This document shows, one piece after another, positions 43,499 through 52,544 of a stretch of 64,000 nt of DNA; the first letter of the stretch is position 1, and the number at the start of each line of letters is the position of its first letter. The translations under genes and the position numbers were made by a program. The stretch comes from Psychrobacillus sp044762855 (GTDB lineage Bacteria > Bacillota > Bacilli > Bacillales_A > Planococcaceae): the NCBI RefSeq assembly GCF_044762855.1, contig NZ_JBIWFB010000001.1, forward strand, positions 1,116,001 to 1,180,000, in the 5' to 3' direction. A model generated the notes under the pieces. That model ran no database searches. It was given only the letters and a program-made list of their open reading frames with translations, and was not told the DNA's origin.

Positions 43499-44645
43499 TG
43501 ATATGCTCTCCCAAGAAGAAATTGAGGCCCTCCTAAGAGGAACTACTTTAGAAGAGGATACAAAGGACAAAGAAAATGAAGTGATTAACATTCAAGATTA
43601 TTTGGATGATTTTGCACAAGATACTTTAGGAGAGATCGGAAATATTTCTTTTGGTAGTTCTGCTACAGCGTTGTCTGCTCTATTAGGTCAGAAAGTAGAA
43701 ATAACGACTCCTAATATTAGCATGATTAATCGTTCGAAACTGAAAGAGGAATTTCCACAGCCATACGTAGCGGTTCAAGTTCATTATACAGCTGGACTTA
43801 GTGGGATGAATCTTTTGGTCATTAAACAATCAGATGCCGCTATTATTGCCGATTTAATGCTTGGTGGGGATGGAATTGATCCAAAACCAGAACTTAGTGA
43901 GATTCAACTGAGTGCCGTACAAGAAGCGATGAACCAAATGATGGGTTCTGCAGCGACTTCCATGTCGACTGTCTTTAATAAAAAAGTAGATATTTCTCCA
44001 CCTTCTATCGATCTGATGAATTTATTAGCAGATGAAGGTGCGGATGCCATTCCAAGCGATGAAATGTTAATTAAAGTTTCCTTCCGTTTAAAAATTGGTG
44101 AGTTAATCGATTCGAATATTATGCAATTACTGCCACTTCAATTCGGATTGAATTTAGTTAAATCGCTGATGGGAGAAGAAGATGAGCAAGAAGCGGCCGC
44201 AACGATTTTGGAAGAGGCTCCTACGCAAACGCAACCACAAGTAGTGCAAGCACCGCATGTGCAAGAGCCAATTCAACAGCAGGCACCAATGCAGTTTAGT
44301 CAACCGCGACAGGCAGCACCACAGGTAGAAGTGCAACAAGCTCAATTTGCTAGTTTCGAAGCACCTAATTTGTCACAAAATGAATCAAGAAATTTAAATT
44401 TACTACTTGATATACCACTACAAGTAACAGTAGAATTAGGTCGTACTAAAAGAACAGTGAAGGATATATTGGAACTAACAAGTGGTTCTATTATTGAATT
44501 GGATAAATTAGCTGGGGAACCAGTGGATATTTTAGTAAATAATAGACATATCGCTAAAGGGGAAGTCGTTGTAATCGATGAAAACTTCGGTGTTCGAATT
44601 ACCGATATTCTTAGCCAAGCAGATCGTATTAACAATTTAAAATAA
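43485..44645 (+). CDS. fliY: Flagellar motor switch phosphatase FliY
   Basis: FliY combines a C-ring component (FliN-like) with a CheY-P phosphatase. The 386-residue protein begins with a FliM-like peptide LSQEEIEALL. It has two phosphatase motifs (GEIGNISFGSSATALS and AVQEAMNQMMGSAATSMS) and a Gln/Pro/Ala-rich linker (about residues 235-300). A C-terminal SpoA domain ends DILSQADRINNLK. Three consecutive ATG codons (43485, 43488, 43491) could start translation after AAAGGAGG. Confidence 0.95.
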   Translation: MMMSDDMLSQEEIEALLRGTTLEEDTKDKENEVINIQDYLDDFAQDTLGEIGNISFGSSATALSALLGQKVEITTPNISMINRSKLKEEFPQPYVAVQVHYTAGLSGMNLLVIKQSDAAIIADLMLGGDGIDPKPELSEIQLSAVQEAMNQMMGSAATSMSTVFNKKVDISPPSIDLMNLLADEGADAIPSDEMLIKVSFRLKIGELIDSNIMQLLPLQFGLNLVKSLMGEEDEQEAAATILEEAPTQTQPQVVQAPHVQEPIQQQAPMQFSQPRQAAPQVEVQQAQFASFEAPNLSQNESRNLNLLLDIPLQVTVELGRTKRTVKDILELTSGSIIELDKLAGEPVDILVNNRHIAKGEVVVIDENFGVRITDILSQADRINNLK

Positions 44646-44664
44646 GTACTGGGGGAGACATACG

Positions 44665-45027
44665 ATGTCAAAAAGAATTTTAATAGTGGACGATGCAGCA
44701 TTTATGCGCATGATGATCAAAGATATTTTATCTAAAAACGGGTTTGAAGTAGTAGGAGAAGCTGGGGACGGTGTACAAGCTATTGAGAAATATGCGGAAC
44801 TGAAACCAGATTTAGTAACGATGGATATTACAATGCCTGAAATGGATGGAATTGCAGCATTAAAAGAAATTAAAGCAAAAGACCCAAATGCGGTTATCAT
44901 TATGTGTTCAGCTATGGGACAACAAGCAATGGTTATTGATGCTATTCAAGCTGGCGCAAAAGATTTTATCGTGAAACCATTCCAAGCGGACCGAGTAATT
45001 GAAGCAATTTCTAAAGCAATCGGGTAA
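44665..45027 (+). CDS. cheY: Chemotaxis response regulator CheY
   Basis: CheY is phosphorylated by CheA and binds FliM/FliY to control motor rotation. The 120-residue receiver domain has the acidic pocket Asp9-Asp10, phosphoacceptor Asp54 (VTMDITMPEMDG), Ser82 and Lys104 (FIVKPF). It is a single-domain regulator with no output domain. The ribosome site GGGGGAG precedes ATG 44665. It lies between fliY and fliZ, as in B. subtilis. Confidence 0.97.
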   Translation: MSKRILIVDDAAFMRMMIKDILSKNGFEVVGEAGDGVQAIEKYAELKPDLVTMDITMPEMDGIAALKEIKAKDPNAVIIMCSAMGQQAMVIDAIQAGAKDFIVKPFQADRVIEAISKAIG

Positions 45028-45031
45028 CACA

Positions 45032-45712
45032 ATGATGAGGAAGTTCACCCTCATTTTTTGTGTCATCAGTAGTTTGTTTTTACTAGTTGATCAAAACGTG
45101 TATGCGGCTATAGATCCTAATGGAAGCGTCGAAGAGTTTTATGATAAATCAAAGGATGATCGTTCAGAAGTAGAGCCTGCTCCTGACGTAGAAGAAGAAC
45201 CGGCGGATGCAATAGCCAAGGAACCAGTGTCTGTTACAGCTTGGGATTATGTCAAAATGATTTTTGCATTGCTATTTGTTGTGTTATTGCTGTATGGTCT
45301 TTTACGGTTTGTCAACAGTAGAAATAAAACGTTCCAACAAAATAACCTAATACAAAATTTAGGTGGAGTTGGCGTCAGTCAAGGTAAATCCGTTCAGTTA
45401 TTACAAGTTGGGAATTCACTTTTTTTAGTTGGTATTGGGGAAGATATTACTTTATTAAAAGAAATAGAGGATCCCGAAGAGAAAGCGAAATTAACGAAAA
45501 TATATGAAGAAAAACAAGATATTGGTAAAACAGTTCCGTACATAACAGAACTAATCCAGCGTTTAAAAGAAAATATTTCTTCTAAACCGACAAGTAATGA
45601 AAAAGATCCTTCATTTAACGAAACGTTTCAAAAGAAGTTACGAGAAATCAAAAAAGACCGTAGTGAAGTATTAGAGGATTGGAAGACAAAGGAGCGCGAA
45701 AAAAATGAATGA
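45032..45712 (+). CDS. fliZ: Flagellar biosynthesis protein FliO/FliZ
   Basis: FliO (FliZ in Bacillus) promotes assembly of the FliP export pore. The 226-residue product has an N-terminal signal peptide (MMRKFTLIFCVISSLFLLVD, cleavage near VYA-A) and an acidic extracytoplasmic stretch. A membrane span near residues 80-102 (MIFALLFVVLLLYGLLRFV) and a cytoplasmic SpoA-like part (GVSQGKSVQLLQVGNSLFLVG) follow. ATG 45032 or 45035 is the likely start. It overlaps fliP by 8 bp. Confidence 0.9.
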   Translation: MMRKFTLIFCVISSLFLLVDQNVYAAIDPNGSVEEFYDKSKDDRSEVEPAPDVEEEPADAIAKEPVSVTAWDYVKMIFALLFVVLLLYGLLRFVNSRNKTFQQNNLIQNLGGVGVSQGKSVQLLQVGNSLFLVGIGEDITLLKEIEDPEEKAKLTKIYEEKQDIGKTVPYITELIQRLKENISSKPTSNEKDPSFNETFQKKLREIKKDRSEVLEDWKTKEREKNE

Positions 45713-46370
45713 TTTTGTCCAGTTCTTTTCGGACAGTGATCCGTCAAATGTCTCTACTTCAATCAAGTTAATGCTATTGCTTACGGTTTTATCTTTGGCA
45801 CCGAGCATTTTAATATTGATGACAAGTTTTGCCCGAATTGTTATTATTCTTTCCTTTGTAAGGACGGCACTTGCTACACAGCAAATGCCACCGAATCAGG
45901 TAATCGTTGGATTGGCATTATTCTTGACTTTCTTTATCATGGCACCTACATTCCAACAAGTGAATGAAGATGCCTTAACGCCACTTTTCAATGAAGAGAT
46001 AACATTAGAGCAAGCATATGAAAATGCAAGTGGTCCAATTAAAGAGTTTATGAGCAAGCATACGAGGCAAAAAGATTTAGAGTTATTTTTACGCTACACA
46101 GAAGCAGAACGACCAGAAACGATTGAGGATATTCCGTTAACCGTTATGGTTCCTGCATTCGCACTAAGTGAAATTAAAACTGCTTTTCAAATAGGCTTTA
46201 TGATTTTTATTCCTTTTTTAGTAATAGATATGATTGTTGCCAGTGTATTAATGTCGATGGGTATGATGATGTTACCACCTGTTATGATCTCATTGCCATT
46301 TAAAATATTATTGTTTGTATTAGTGGATGGTTGGTATTTAGTCATGAAATCCATTTTACAAAGTTTTTAG
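45705..46370 (+). CDS. fliP: Flagellar type III export pore protein FliP
   Basis: FliP is the main pore-forming subunit of the flagellar export gate. The 221-residue membrane protein has four hydrophobic spans. The conserved blocks are MTSFARIVIILSFVRTALATQQMPPNQVIVGLALFLTFF and a C-terminal SMGMMMLPPVMISLPFKILLFVL. B. subtilis FliP has 221 residues. It overlaps fliZ and is followed at once by fliQ and fliR, the usual export-gate order. Confidence 0.97.
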   Translation: MNDFVQFFSDSDPSNVSTSIKLMLLLTVLSLAPSILILMTSFARIVIILSFVRTALATQQMPPNQVIVGLALFLTFFIMAPTFQQVNEDALTPLFNEEITLEQAYENASGPIKEFMSKHTRQKDLELFLRYTEAERPETIEDIPLTVMVPAFALSEIKTAFQIGFMIFIPFLVIDMIVASVLMSMGMMMLPPVMISLPFKILLFVLVDGWYLVMKSILQSF

Positions 46371-46382
46371 GAGCTGATTGTC

Positions 46383-46652
46383 ATGAATAGTGAAATGGTA
46401 ATTTCGATTGCAGAAAGCGCAATTTGGGTCATTCTTCTTACATCAGGTCCTCTACTTTTGGTCGCATTAATCACTGGTCTATCGGTCAGTATTTTTCAGG
46501 CAACGACGCAAATTCAAGAACAAACACTTGCATTTGTTCCGAAAATTATTGCTGTTTTAGTTGCCCTTGTTTTTTTTGGACCATGGATGTTATCGCGCGT
46601 GACATCGTATGCAACAGATATATTTGAAAATCTAATTAGATACATTGGTTGA
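46383..46652 (+). CDS. fliQ: Flagellar export protein FliQ
   Basis: FliQ packs around the FliP-FliR export gate. The 89-residue protein consists of two membrane hairpin helices with SIFQATTQIQEQTLAFVPKI between them, the family signature. The ribosome site AGGAGC precedes ATG 46383. Its stop overlaps an upstream frame of fliR, which suggests translational coupling. Confidence 0.96.
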   Translation: MNSEMVISIAESAIWVILLTSGPLLLVALITGLSVSIFQATTQIQEQTLAFVPKIIAVLVALVFFGPWMLSRVTSYATDIFENLIRYIG

Positions 46653-46656
46653 GCAG

Positions 46657-47433
46657 ATGGAAGAAATTATACCTAGCTTAACCGTATTCTTATTGATTGT
46701 TGCAAGAGTTTCCGCCTTTTTTGTTATTTTGCCCCTTTTTTCCCATCGTGCGGTACCTGCATCCCATCGTATCGCTTTTGCGGTTATCTTATCATGGATG
46801 ATGTATTATACGATGGATGTGGAACCATTTGAAGTGAACGGGGATTATCTATTATTAATTATAAAAGAAGTAATGGTTGGATTATTTATTGGATTGCTTG
46901 CTTATATTATTATGTCTGCCGTCCAAATTGCTGGTGGGTTTATCGATTTTCAGATGGGCTTTGCCATTGCCAATGTAATTGATCCGCAAACTGGTGCACA
47001 AAGCCCTTTAATCGGTCAATTTTTAAATACATTGGCACTTCTATTGTTACTTGCGCTAAATGGTCATCATTTACTGTTAGATGGTGTTTTTTATAGCTAT
47101 CAATTTATCCCGATGGAGCTTGTTTGGCCTGCGTTTGGGCAAGAAAATTATGTGGAGTTTATTATGAAAACCTTTGCGGGAATATTTGCTGTAGCTTTTC
47201 AAATGTCTATACCAATAGTGGCAACACTTTTCTTAGTAGATATTGCATTAGGTATTACGGCAAGAACCGTTCCACAGTTGAACATATTCGTAGTCGGGTT
47301 TCCTATTAAAATAGGAGTTAGTTTTTTAGTACTCCTTGTCATGATGGGAGTTTTAATGGCAGTTGTTCAGAAAATGTTTGAAATGATGGTTGTCAGTATG
47401 CGCGATTTAATGATTATTTTAGGAGGTGGCTAA
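46657..47433 (+). CDS. fliR: Flagellar export protein FliR
   Basis: FliR joins FliP and FliQ in the export gate core. The 258-residue membrane protein has about six hydrophobic spans and the conserved AGGFIDFQMGFAIANVIDP segment. ATG 46657 aligns with the B. subtilis start. A TTG at 46645 inside fliQ would add four residues. There is no clear ribosome site, so coupling to fliQ is likely. Confidence 0.95.
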   Translation: MEEIIPSLTVFLLIVARVSAFFVILPLFSHRAVPASHRIAFAVILSWMMYYTMDVEPFEVNGDYLLLIIKEVMVGLFIGLLAYIIMSAVQIAGGFIDFQMGFAIANVIDPQTGAQSPLIGQFLNTLALLLLLALNGHHLLLDGVFYSYQFIPMELVWPAFGQENYVEFIMKTFAGIFAVAFQMSIPIVATLFLVDIALGITARTVPQLNIFVVGFPIKIGVSFLVLLVMMGVLMAVVQKMFEMMVVSMRDLMIILGGG

Positions 47434-47434
47434 T

Positions 47435-48520
47435 ATGTTCGAACTCCGATTAGACTTACAGTTTTTTGCTGGAGAAAAAACAGAAAAAGCAACTCCTAAG
47501 AAAAGGCAAGATTCGCGTAAAAAAGGACAAGTATTAAAAAGCCAAGATGTAACAAGTGCCATTGTTTTACTTTCCGTGTTTTTGTTTTTATTTTTATTTG
47601 CCAGTTTTTTAAGAACTGAAATCTTTTCTTTTTTTGAAGTGACATTTACGAAGTATATGTTAATCAAAACGCTGACGATTGAAACGTCGATGGAAATATA
47701 TAAAGATTTATTAATGGAAATGGCAGTCATTTTACTGCCAATTATGCTAGTTGCAGTTGTAGCTGCGGTCGCTGCAAATTTCTTTCAATTTGGATTACTT
47801 TTTACAACGGAGCCACTTAAGTTTGATCTGAAAAAGATAGATCCGATTAAAGGATTGAAACGTATTTTTTCACTAAAAGCAATTATTGAATTATTAAAAT
47901 CGATATTGAAGATTTCATTTATCGGATCTGTCACAACGCTTATCTTATGGATGAATCTAGAACAAGTATTATCCCTGTCCTTTAAAACAGCTTGGGATAC
48001 ATTATCGACTGTTGGTTGGTTAGCGGGGATGATGGGGATTGCGGCATCGTTTGTGTTGTTATTTATATCGATACTAGATTTCTTTTATCAGCGATTTGAC
48101 TATGAAAAAAACTTGAAAATGTCGAAGCAGGACATTAAAGATGAACATAAAAACTCAGAGGGAGATCCGATTATTAAATCTCGTATTAGGCAAAGGCAAA
48201 GGGAAATGGCTATGCGTCGCATGATGCAAGAAGTTCCCACTGCAGATGTTGTTATTACAAACCCAACTCATTTTGCCATTGCGTTAAAATACGATGATGA
48301 ATCGATGGAGGCCCCCATAGTTGTGGCTAAAGGCGCCGATTTTGTCGCCCAAAAAATTAAGTTAATTGCCAAAGAAAATGATGTCGTCATGGTTGAAAAC
48401 AGGCCACTTGCTAGAGCGATGTTCGATCAAGTGGAGATCGGTCAACGAATTCCGGATGAATTTTTCAAAGCAGTAGCAGAAGTACTAGCCTATGTATATC
48501 GAATTAAACAAAAAATTTAA
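47435..48520 (+). CDS. flhB: Flagellar export switch protein FlhB
   Basis: FlhB sets substrate specificity of the exporter through self-cleavage. The 361-residue protein begins LRLDLQFFAGEKTEKATPKKR and has four membrane spans. A cytoplasmic domain carries the autocleavage motif Asn-Pro-Thr-His near residue 276. A GTG at 47426 lies in the ribosome site AGGAGGTG and is rejected. The C-terminal 90 residues are similar to the small protein YlqH encoded at 19419. Confidence 0.97.
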   Translation: MFELRLDLQFFAGEKTEKATPKKRQDSRKKGQVLKSQDVTSAIVLLSVFLFLFLFASFLRTEIFSFFEVTFTKYMLIKTLTIETSMEIYKDLLMEMAVILLPIMLVAVVAAVAANFFQFGLLFTTEPLKFDLKKIDPIKGLKRIFSLKAIIELLKSILKISFIGSVTTLILWMNLEQVLSLSFKTAWDTLSTVGWLAGMMGIAASFVLLFISILDFFYQRFDYEKNLKMSKQDIKDEHKNSEGDPIIKSRIRQRQREMAMRRMMQEVPTADVVITNPTHFAIALKYDDESMEAPIVVAKGADFVAQKIKLIAKENDVVMVENRPLARAMFDQVEIGQRIPDEFFKAVAEVLAYVYRIKQKI

Positions 48521-48544
48521 AGGCAAAGATTGAGGTGGAAGTAT

Positions 48545-50578
48545 ATGCAAATCCGCGATATATCCGTTTTAGCAGCTGTCATTTCCATTGTGGCGATGCT
48601 AGTAATACCTCTTCCTCATTGGTTGATAAGTTTTCTGATAATAATTAATATTACTATAGCTTTATTAATATTAATGACTGCTATGAATATGCAGGAGGCT
48701 TTACAGTTTTCCGTTTTCCCTACCGTTGTATTGCTCGTCACCTTATTTAGACTAGCACTGAATGTCTCGACTACTAGGGCCATCTTAGCGGAAGGTGACG
48801 CTGGTAAAGTAGTAGAAACTTTCGGTACATTCGTAACAGGCGGAAACATGGTAGTTGGTCTTGTTGTGTTTGCCATTTTAGTAATTATCAATTTTATCGT
48901 TATAACGAAAGGGGCAGAACGTGTGGCGGAAGTTGCCGCTCGTTTTACTTTGGATGCTATGCCCGGTAAACAAATGAGTATCGACGCAGATTTAAATGCA
49001 GGGATGATCTCCGAAAAAGAGGCAAGAGAAAGACGTGAAAAAGTTAGTGGAGAAGCGGACTTTTACGGGGCAATGGATGGTGCTACCAAATTCGTAAAAG
49101 GGGATGCAATAGCAGGGATCATTATTGTTATTATTAACCTTGTATTTGGAATTATTATTGGTGTTGCTCAGCTAGGTCTTCCTTTTAATGAAGCTGCAGT
49201 TCTATTTTCTACTTTAACAGTTGGGGATGGTCTTGTTTCTCAAATTCCTGCCTTATTAGTTTCTACAGCAACTGGTATCGTTGTTACAAGGGCGGCTTCT
49301 AAAGGTAATCTTGGTGGAGATATTACAGGTCAATTACTTAATCAACCAAAACTTTTATATGTTGCAGCGGCTACTATAGCGCTTCTTGGTATTATTACGC
49401 CTATTGGAATCTTACTTACTTTCCCGATTTCCATTGCACTTGCAATTGGTGCATATATGATTAGTAAATCAGCGAAAGAAGATCCGGATGAATTAGAAGA
49501 ATATGAAGAGGAAGTTGCAACGGATACGATGAAAAGTCCCGAAAATGTTATTAATCTATTAAATGTGGATCCGATTGAATTTGAATTCGGTTATGGCCTG
49601 ATCCCGTTAGTAGATACAGCACAGGGTGGCGATTTACTCGACCGAGTAGTCATGATTCGTAGACAGTTGGCACTTGAACTTGGGGTTGTCATCCCAGTCG
49701 TTCGTATTCGAGATAATATCCAACTTCAACCGAATGAATATCGGATTAAGATTAAAGGAAACGAAATGGCAAGAGGGGAACTATTATTAGATCACTATTT
49801 AGCGATGAGTCCTGGTGATGATGATTCGATTGAAGGAATAGACACGATCGAACCTTCCTTTGGATTACCTGCAAAATGGATTACCGAATCGGTAAAAGAA
49901 GAGGCAGAAATACTTGGTTACACAGTAGTCGATCCACCAAGCGTTGTGTCTACACATATGACTGAAATTATTCGAAATAATGCACATGAATTATTAGGTC
50001 GTCAAGAAACGAAGCAGTTAATTGACCATATTCGGGAAACATATCCGATTCTTGTCGATGAACTAACGCCTACTCCTTTAACGGTTGGAGAAATTCAAAA
50101 AGTATTAGGCAACTTACTTAGAGAGCATGTGTCCATTCGTAATTTACCGATTATTTTTGAAACACTTGCTGATTATTCGAAAATGACGTCAGATGTCGAT
50201 GTATTAACGGAGTATGCAAGACAATCTTTAGCAAAACAAATTACAGCGCAATATGCGGGAAATAATCATGTTTTAAAAGTGTTGACTGTTTCTGGTAGAG
50301 TCGAAAAATTGATAGCAGACAGTATTCAACAGACAGAACACGGCAATTACTTATCGATCGATCCAAACGATTCCCAAGCAATTTTAGAATCGATGGCAAA
50401 AGAAATAGAACGAGTATCGTTAATGGAGCAATCGCCCATTATTTTATGCTCTCCTGCTGTGCGAATGTATTTAAGACAAATGACAGAACGGTATTTTCCT
50501 CAAATTCCGATTCTTTCTTATAATGAACTAGAGTCATCAATTGAAGTACAAAGTGTTGGGGTGGTGAATATAGAATGA
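48545..50578 (+). CDS. flhA: Flagellar export protein FlhA
   Basis: FlhA forms the nonameric export gate ring that receives substrate-chaperone complexes. The 677-residue protein (same as B. subtilis) has about eight membrane spans in its first 310 residues, including LFRLALNVSTTRAIL. A charged linker follows (EDPDELEEYEEEV), then a large cytoplasmic domain. ATG 48545 follows GAGGTGG; ATG 48530 is rejected because that site lies after it. It overlaps flhF by 4 bp. Confidence 0.97.
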   Translation: MQIRDISVLAAVISIVAMLVIPLPHWLISFLIIINITIALLILMTAMNMQEALQFSVFPTVVLLVTLFRLALNVSTTRAILAEGDAGKVVETFGTFVTGGNMVVGLVVFAILVIINFIVITKGAERVAEVAARFTLDAMPGKQMSIDADLNAGMISEKEARERREKVSGEADFYGAMDGATKFVKGDAIAGIIIVIINLVFGIIIGVAQLGLPFNEAAVLFSTLTVGDGLVSQIPALLVSTATGIVVTRAASKGNLGGDITGQLLNQPKLLYVAAATIALLGIITPIGILLTFPISIALAIGAYMISKSAKEDPDELEEYEEEVATDTMKSPENVINLLNVDPIEFEFGYGLIPLVDTAQGGDLLDRVVMIRRQLALELGVVIPVVRIRDNIQLQPNEYRIKIKGNEMARGELLLDHYLAMSPGDDDSIEGIDTIEPSFGLPAKWITESVKEEAEILGYTVVDPPSVVSTHMTEIIRNNAHELLGRQETKQLIDHIRETYPILVDELTPTPLTVGEIQKVLGNLLREHVSIRNLPIIFETLADYSKMTSDVDVLTEYARQSLAKQITAQYAGNNHVLKVLTVSGRVEKLIADSIQQTEHGNYLSIDPNDSQAILESMAKEIERVSLMEQSPIILCSPAVRMYLRQMTERYFPQIPILSYNELESSIEVQSVGVVNIE

Positions 50579-51690
50579 AAATGAAAAAATATACGGCTAG
50601 TACAATGCCGGAAGCAATGAAACTGATTCGCAAAGAATTAGGAGAAGAAGCGGTCATTTTAAATTCTAAAGTTGTTTATTCGAAAGGCTTTTTAGGGCTG
50701 TTTAAAAAGAAATCGATTGAAGTTTTAGCAGGAATGGATTCGATTGAAAGTCCAGCACCTATTCTAGAAAAACCAATCCTTCCACAAGTACAAGAAGATT
50801 CTAGTTCAGAAGAGATAAAAAAGGAATTAGAGGACTTAAAACAAATGGTTAAGTCGATTGGGCGCACGCAGTCGAATAGAACCAATCCGGATGAAATGGA
50901 AGCCCTTATTCAACATTTGAAGGAGCAGGAATTGGCAGAAGAGCTTATCACATCGATCGGTGATGAGCTTTTCGTACATTTGAAAAAAAATGAAGAAGAT
51001 ACAGCAATGGAAGCTCAACTAAAAATAGCAAAAGATCAATTAAGGTCCGAACTAGAGGTATTCCCATTCGGTGGCATTTCCTATGAGAAGAAATATATTA
51101 ACGTACTTGGACCGACTGGAGTCGGAAAAACGACGACTATTGCGAAAATGGCGGCGCGGGCCGTATTAGAAAAGAAGAAAAAAGTTGGGTTTATCACGAC
51201 AGATACATACAGAATCGCTGCGATAGAACAACTAAAAACGTATGCAGGACTATTGCAAGCACCGATAGAAATTGTTTATAACGAACAAGATTTAAAGCAA
51301 GCAATGCATAAGTTTGAGGCTTTAGATGTAGTGTTTATCGATACTGCTGGAAGAAATTATAAAGAAGTAAAATTTGTCGAAGACTTGCAAAAACTAATCG
51401 ACTTAAAAGAAAATACGGAAACATTTCTTGTCCTATCATCAACATCTAAACAGCGTGATATGGAAGTAATTATTGAACAATTTAAGGATTTTCCGATACA
51501 AAAGTTTATCTTTACAAAAGTGGATGAAACAAATTCTATTGGCTCTATTGTTAATTTAATGGTTAAATATAAGAAAGGACTTGCTTACTATACAGATGGT
51601 CAAGAAGTCCCGGAAGATATTGTGGAAGCTAGTCTAGATGAATTACTCAATTTGTTTTTAAAGGGGATTCGTTATGAGAGATCAAGCTGA
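50575..51690 (+). CDS. flhF: Flagellar biosynthesis GTPase FlhF
   Basis: FlhF is an SRP-family GTPase that helps place flagella. The 371-residue protein has the basic B domain (MKMKKYTASTMPEAMKLIRKELG), an N domain and a G domain. G motifs are LGPTGVGKTTTIAKMAAR, DTAGRNYK and TKVDETNSIG. ATG 50575 overlaps the flhA stop. It in turn overlaps flhG, its activator, by 17 bp. Confidence 0.96.
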   Translation: MKMKKYTASTMPEAMKLIRKELGEEAVILNSKVVYSKGFLGLFKKKSIEVLAGMDSIESPAPILEKPILPQVQEDSSSEEIKKELEDLKQMVKSIGRTQSNRTNPDEMEALIQHLKEQELAEELITSIGDELFVHLKKNEEDTAMEAQLKIAKDQLRSELEVFPFGGISYEKKYINVLGPTGVGKTTTIAKMAARAVLEKKKKVGFITTDTYRIAAIEQLKTYAGLLQAPIEIVYNEQDLKQAMHKFEALDVVFIDTAGRNYKEVKFVEDLQKLIDLKENTETFLVLSSTSKQRDMEVIIEQFKDFPIQKFIFTKVDETNSIGSIVNLMVKYKKGLAYYTDGQEVPEDIVEASLDELLNLFLKGIRYERSS

Positions 51691-52540
51691 ACAGTTACGA
51701 ATGCAAATGTTGCAGAGTCAACAAAAGCTAGGTCGATCTATAGCCGTTGTTAGTGGAAAAGGTGGCGTTGGGAAAAGCAATTTTTCAATGAATTTTACGA
51801 CCACATTGAGTGCATTAGGGAAAAAAGTAGTGCTTATCGATATGGATATCGGCATGGGAAATATTCACATATTGCTAGGGAAAACAGTTCCATCCAATTT
51901 AAGAGATTATTTAGTCGGAGAAAAAGCAATCGAAGAGGTCATGTTCGAAGGACCAAATAATTTACAATATATTTCTGGTGGTTCTGGTCTTTCAGGCGTG
52001 ATGGAGTGGGATGATAAAATATTCCAACGGCTTATTGAAGCATTTGAATATTTACAAAAAAACTTTGACTATATTGTTTTTGATATGGGTGCCGGTGCCA
52101 CTAGTCAAACTTTGGACTTACTAGTTTCAGTAGACGATATTATCGTTATCACAACTGCGGAGCCTACTTCCATAACCGATGCCTATTCAATGATGAAGTT
52201 TATTTACTTGAAAGATCCGGAAAAGAATTTTTTTGTCCTTTGTAATCGAGCATTTTCAGAAGAAGAAGGGTTGGACACAACGTCTAGATTAAAATTGGCA
52301 ATGTCTAAATTTTTATCCAAAGAAATTGTTGTACTAGGTTCCTTGCCTGAAGATCCAGTTGTACGTGCATCTGTCAAAGAACAAGTTCCTTTCTCCATTT
52401 TACATCCAAATGCTGCCATTACAAAAAAGCTAAAATTAATTGTGCATCGCTTTGCTAACTTTATAGTGGAAGAAACAAATGTTCCAAACCAAAGTACATT
52501 TATATCTCGATTGAAAAATCTATTTTCGAGGAGGTCATGA
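51674..52540 (+). CDS. flhG: MinD-like ATPase FlhG (YlxH)
   Basis: FlhG controls flagellar number and pattern and stimulates FlhF. The 288-residue protein has the activation motif DQAEQLR (residues 3-9, form DQAxxLR). The deviant Walker A is VVSGKGGVGKSNF, and VLIDMDIGMGNIH and VFDMGAGATSQ follow. A basic C-terminal amphipathic stretch (FISRLKNLFSRRS) fits a membrane-targeting sequence. It overlaps flhF. Confidence 0.95.
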   Translation: MRDQAEQLRMQMLQSQQKLGRSIAVVSGKGGVGKSNFSMNFTTTLSALGKKVVLIDMDIGMGNIHILLGKTVPSNLRDYLVGEKAIEEVMFEGPNNLQYISGGSGLSGVMEWDDKIFQRLIEAFEYLQKNFDYIVFDMGAGATSQTLDLLVSVDDIIVITTAEPTSITDAYSMMKFIYLKDPEKNFFVLCNRAFSEEEGLDTTSRLKLAMSKFLSKEIVVLGSLPEDPVVRASVKEQVPFSILHPNAAITKKLKLIVHRFANFIVEETNVPNQSTFISRLKNLFSRRS

Positions 52541-52544
52541 GCTA

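Noticed and set aside
46424..46627. 67-residue frame inside fliQ
   Set aside because: An alternative frame fully contained in a well-recognised gene.
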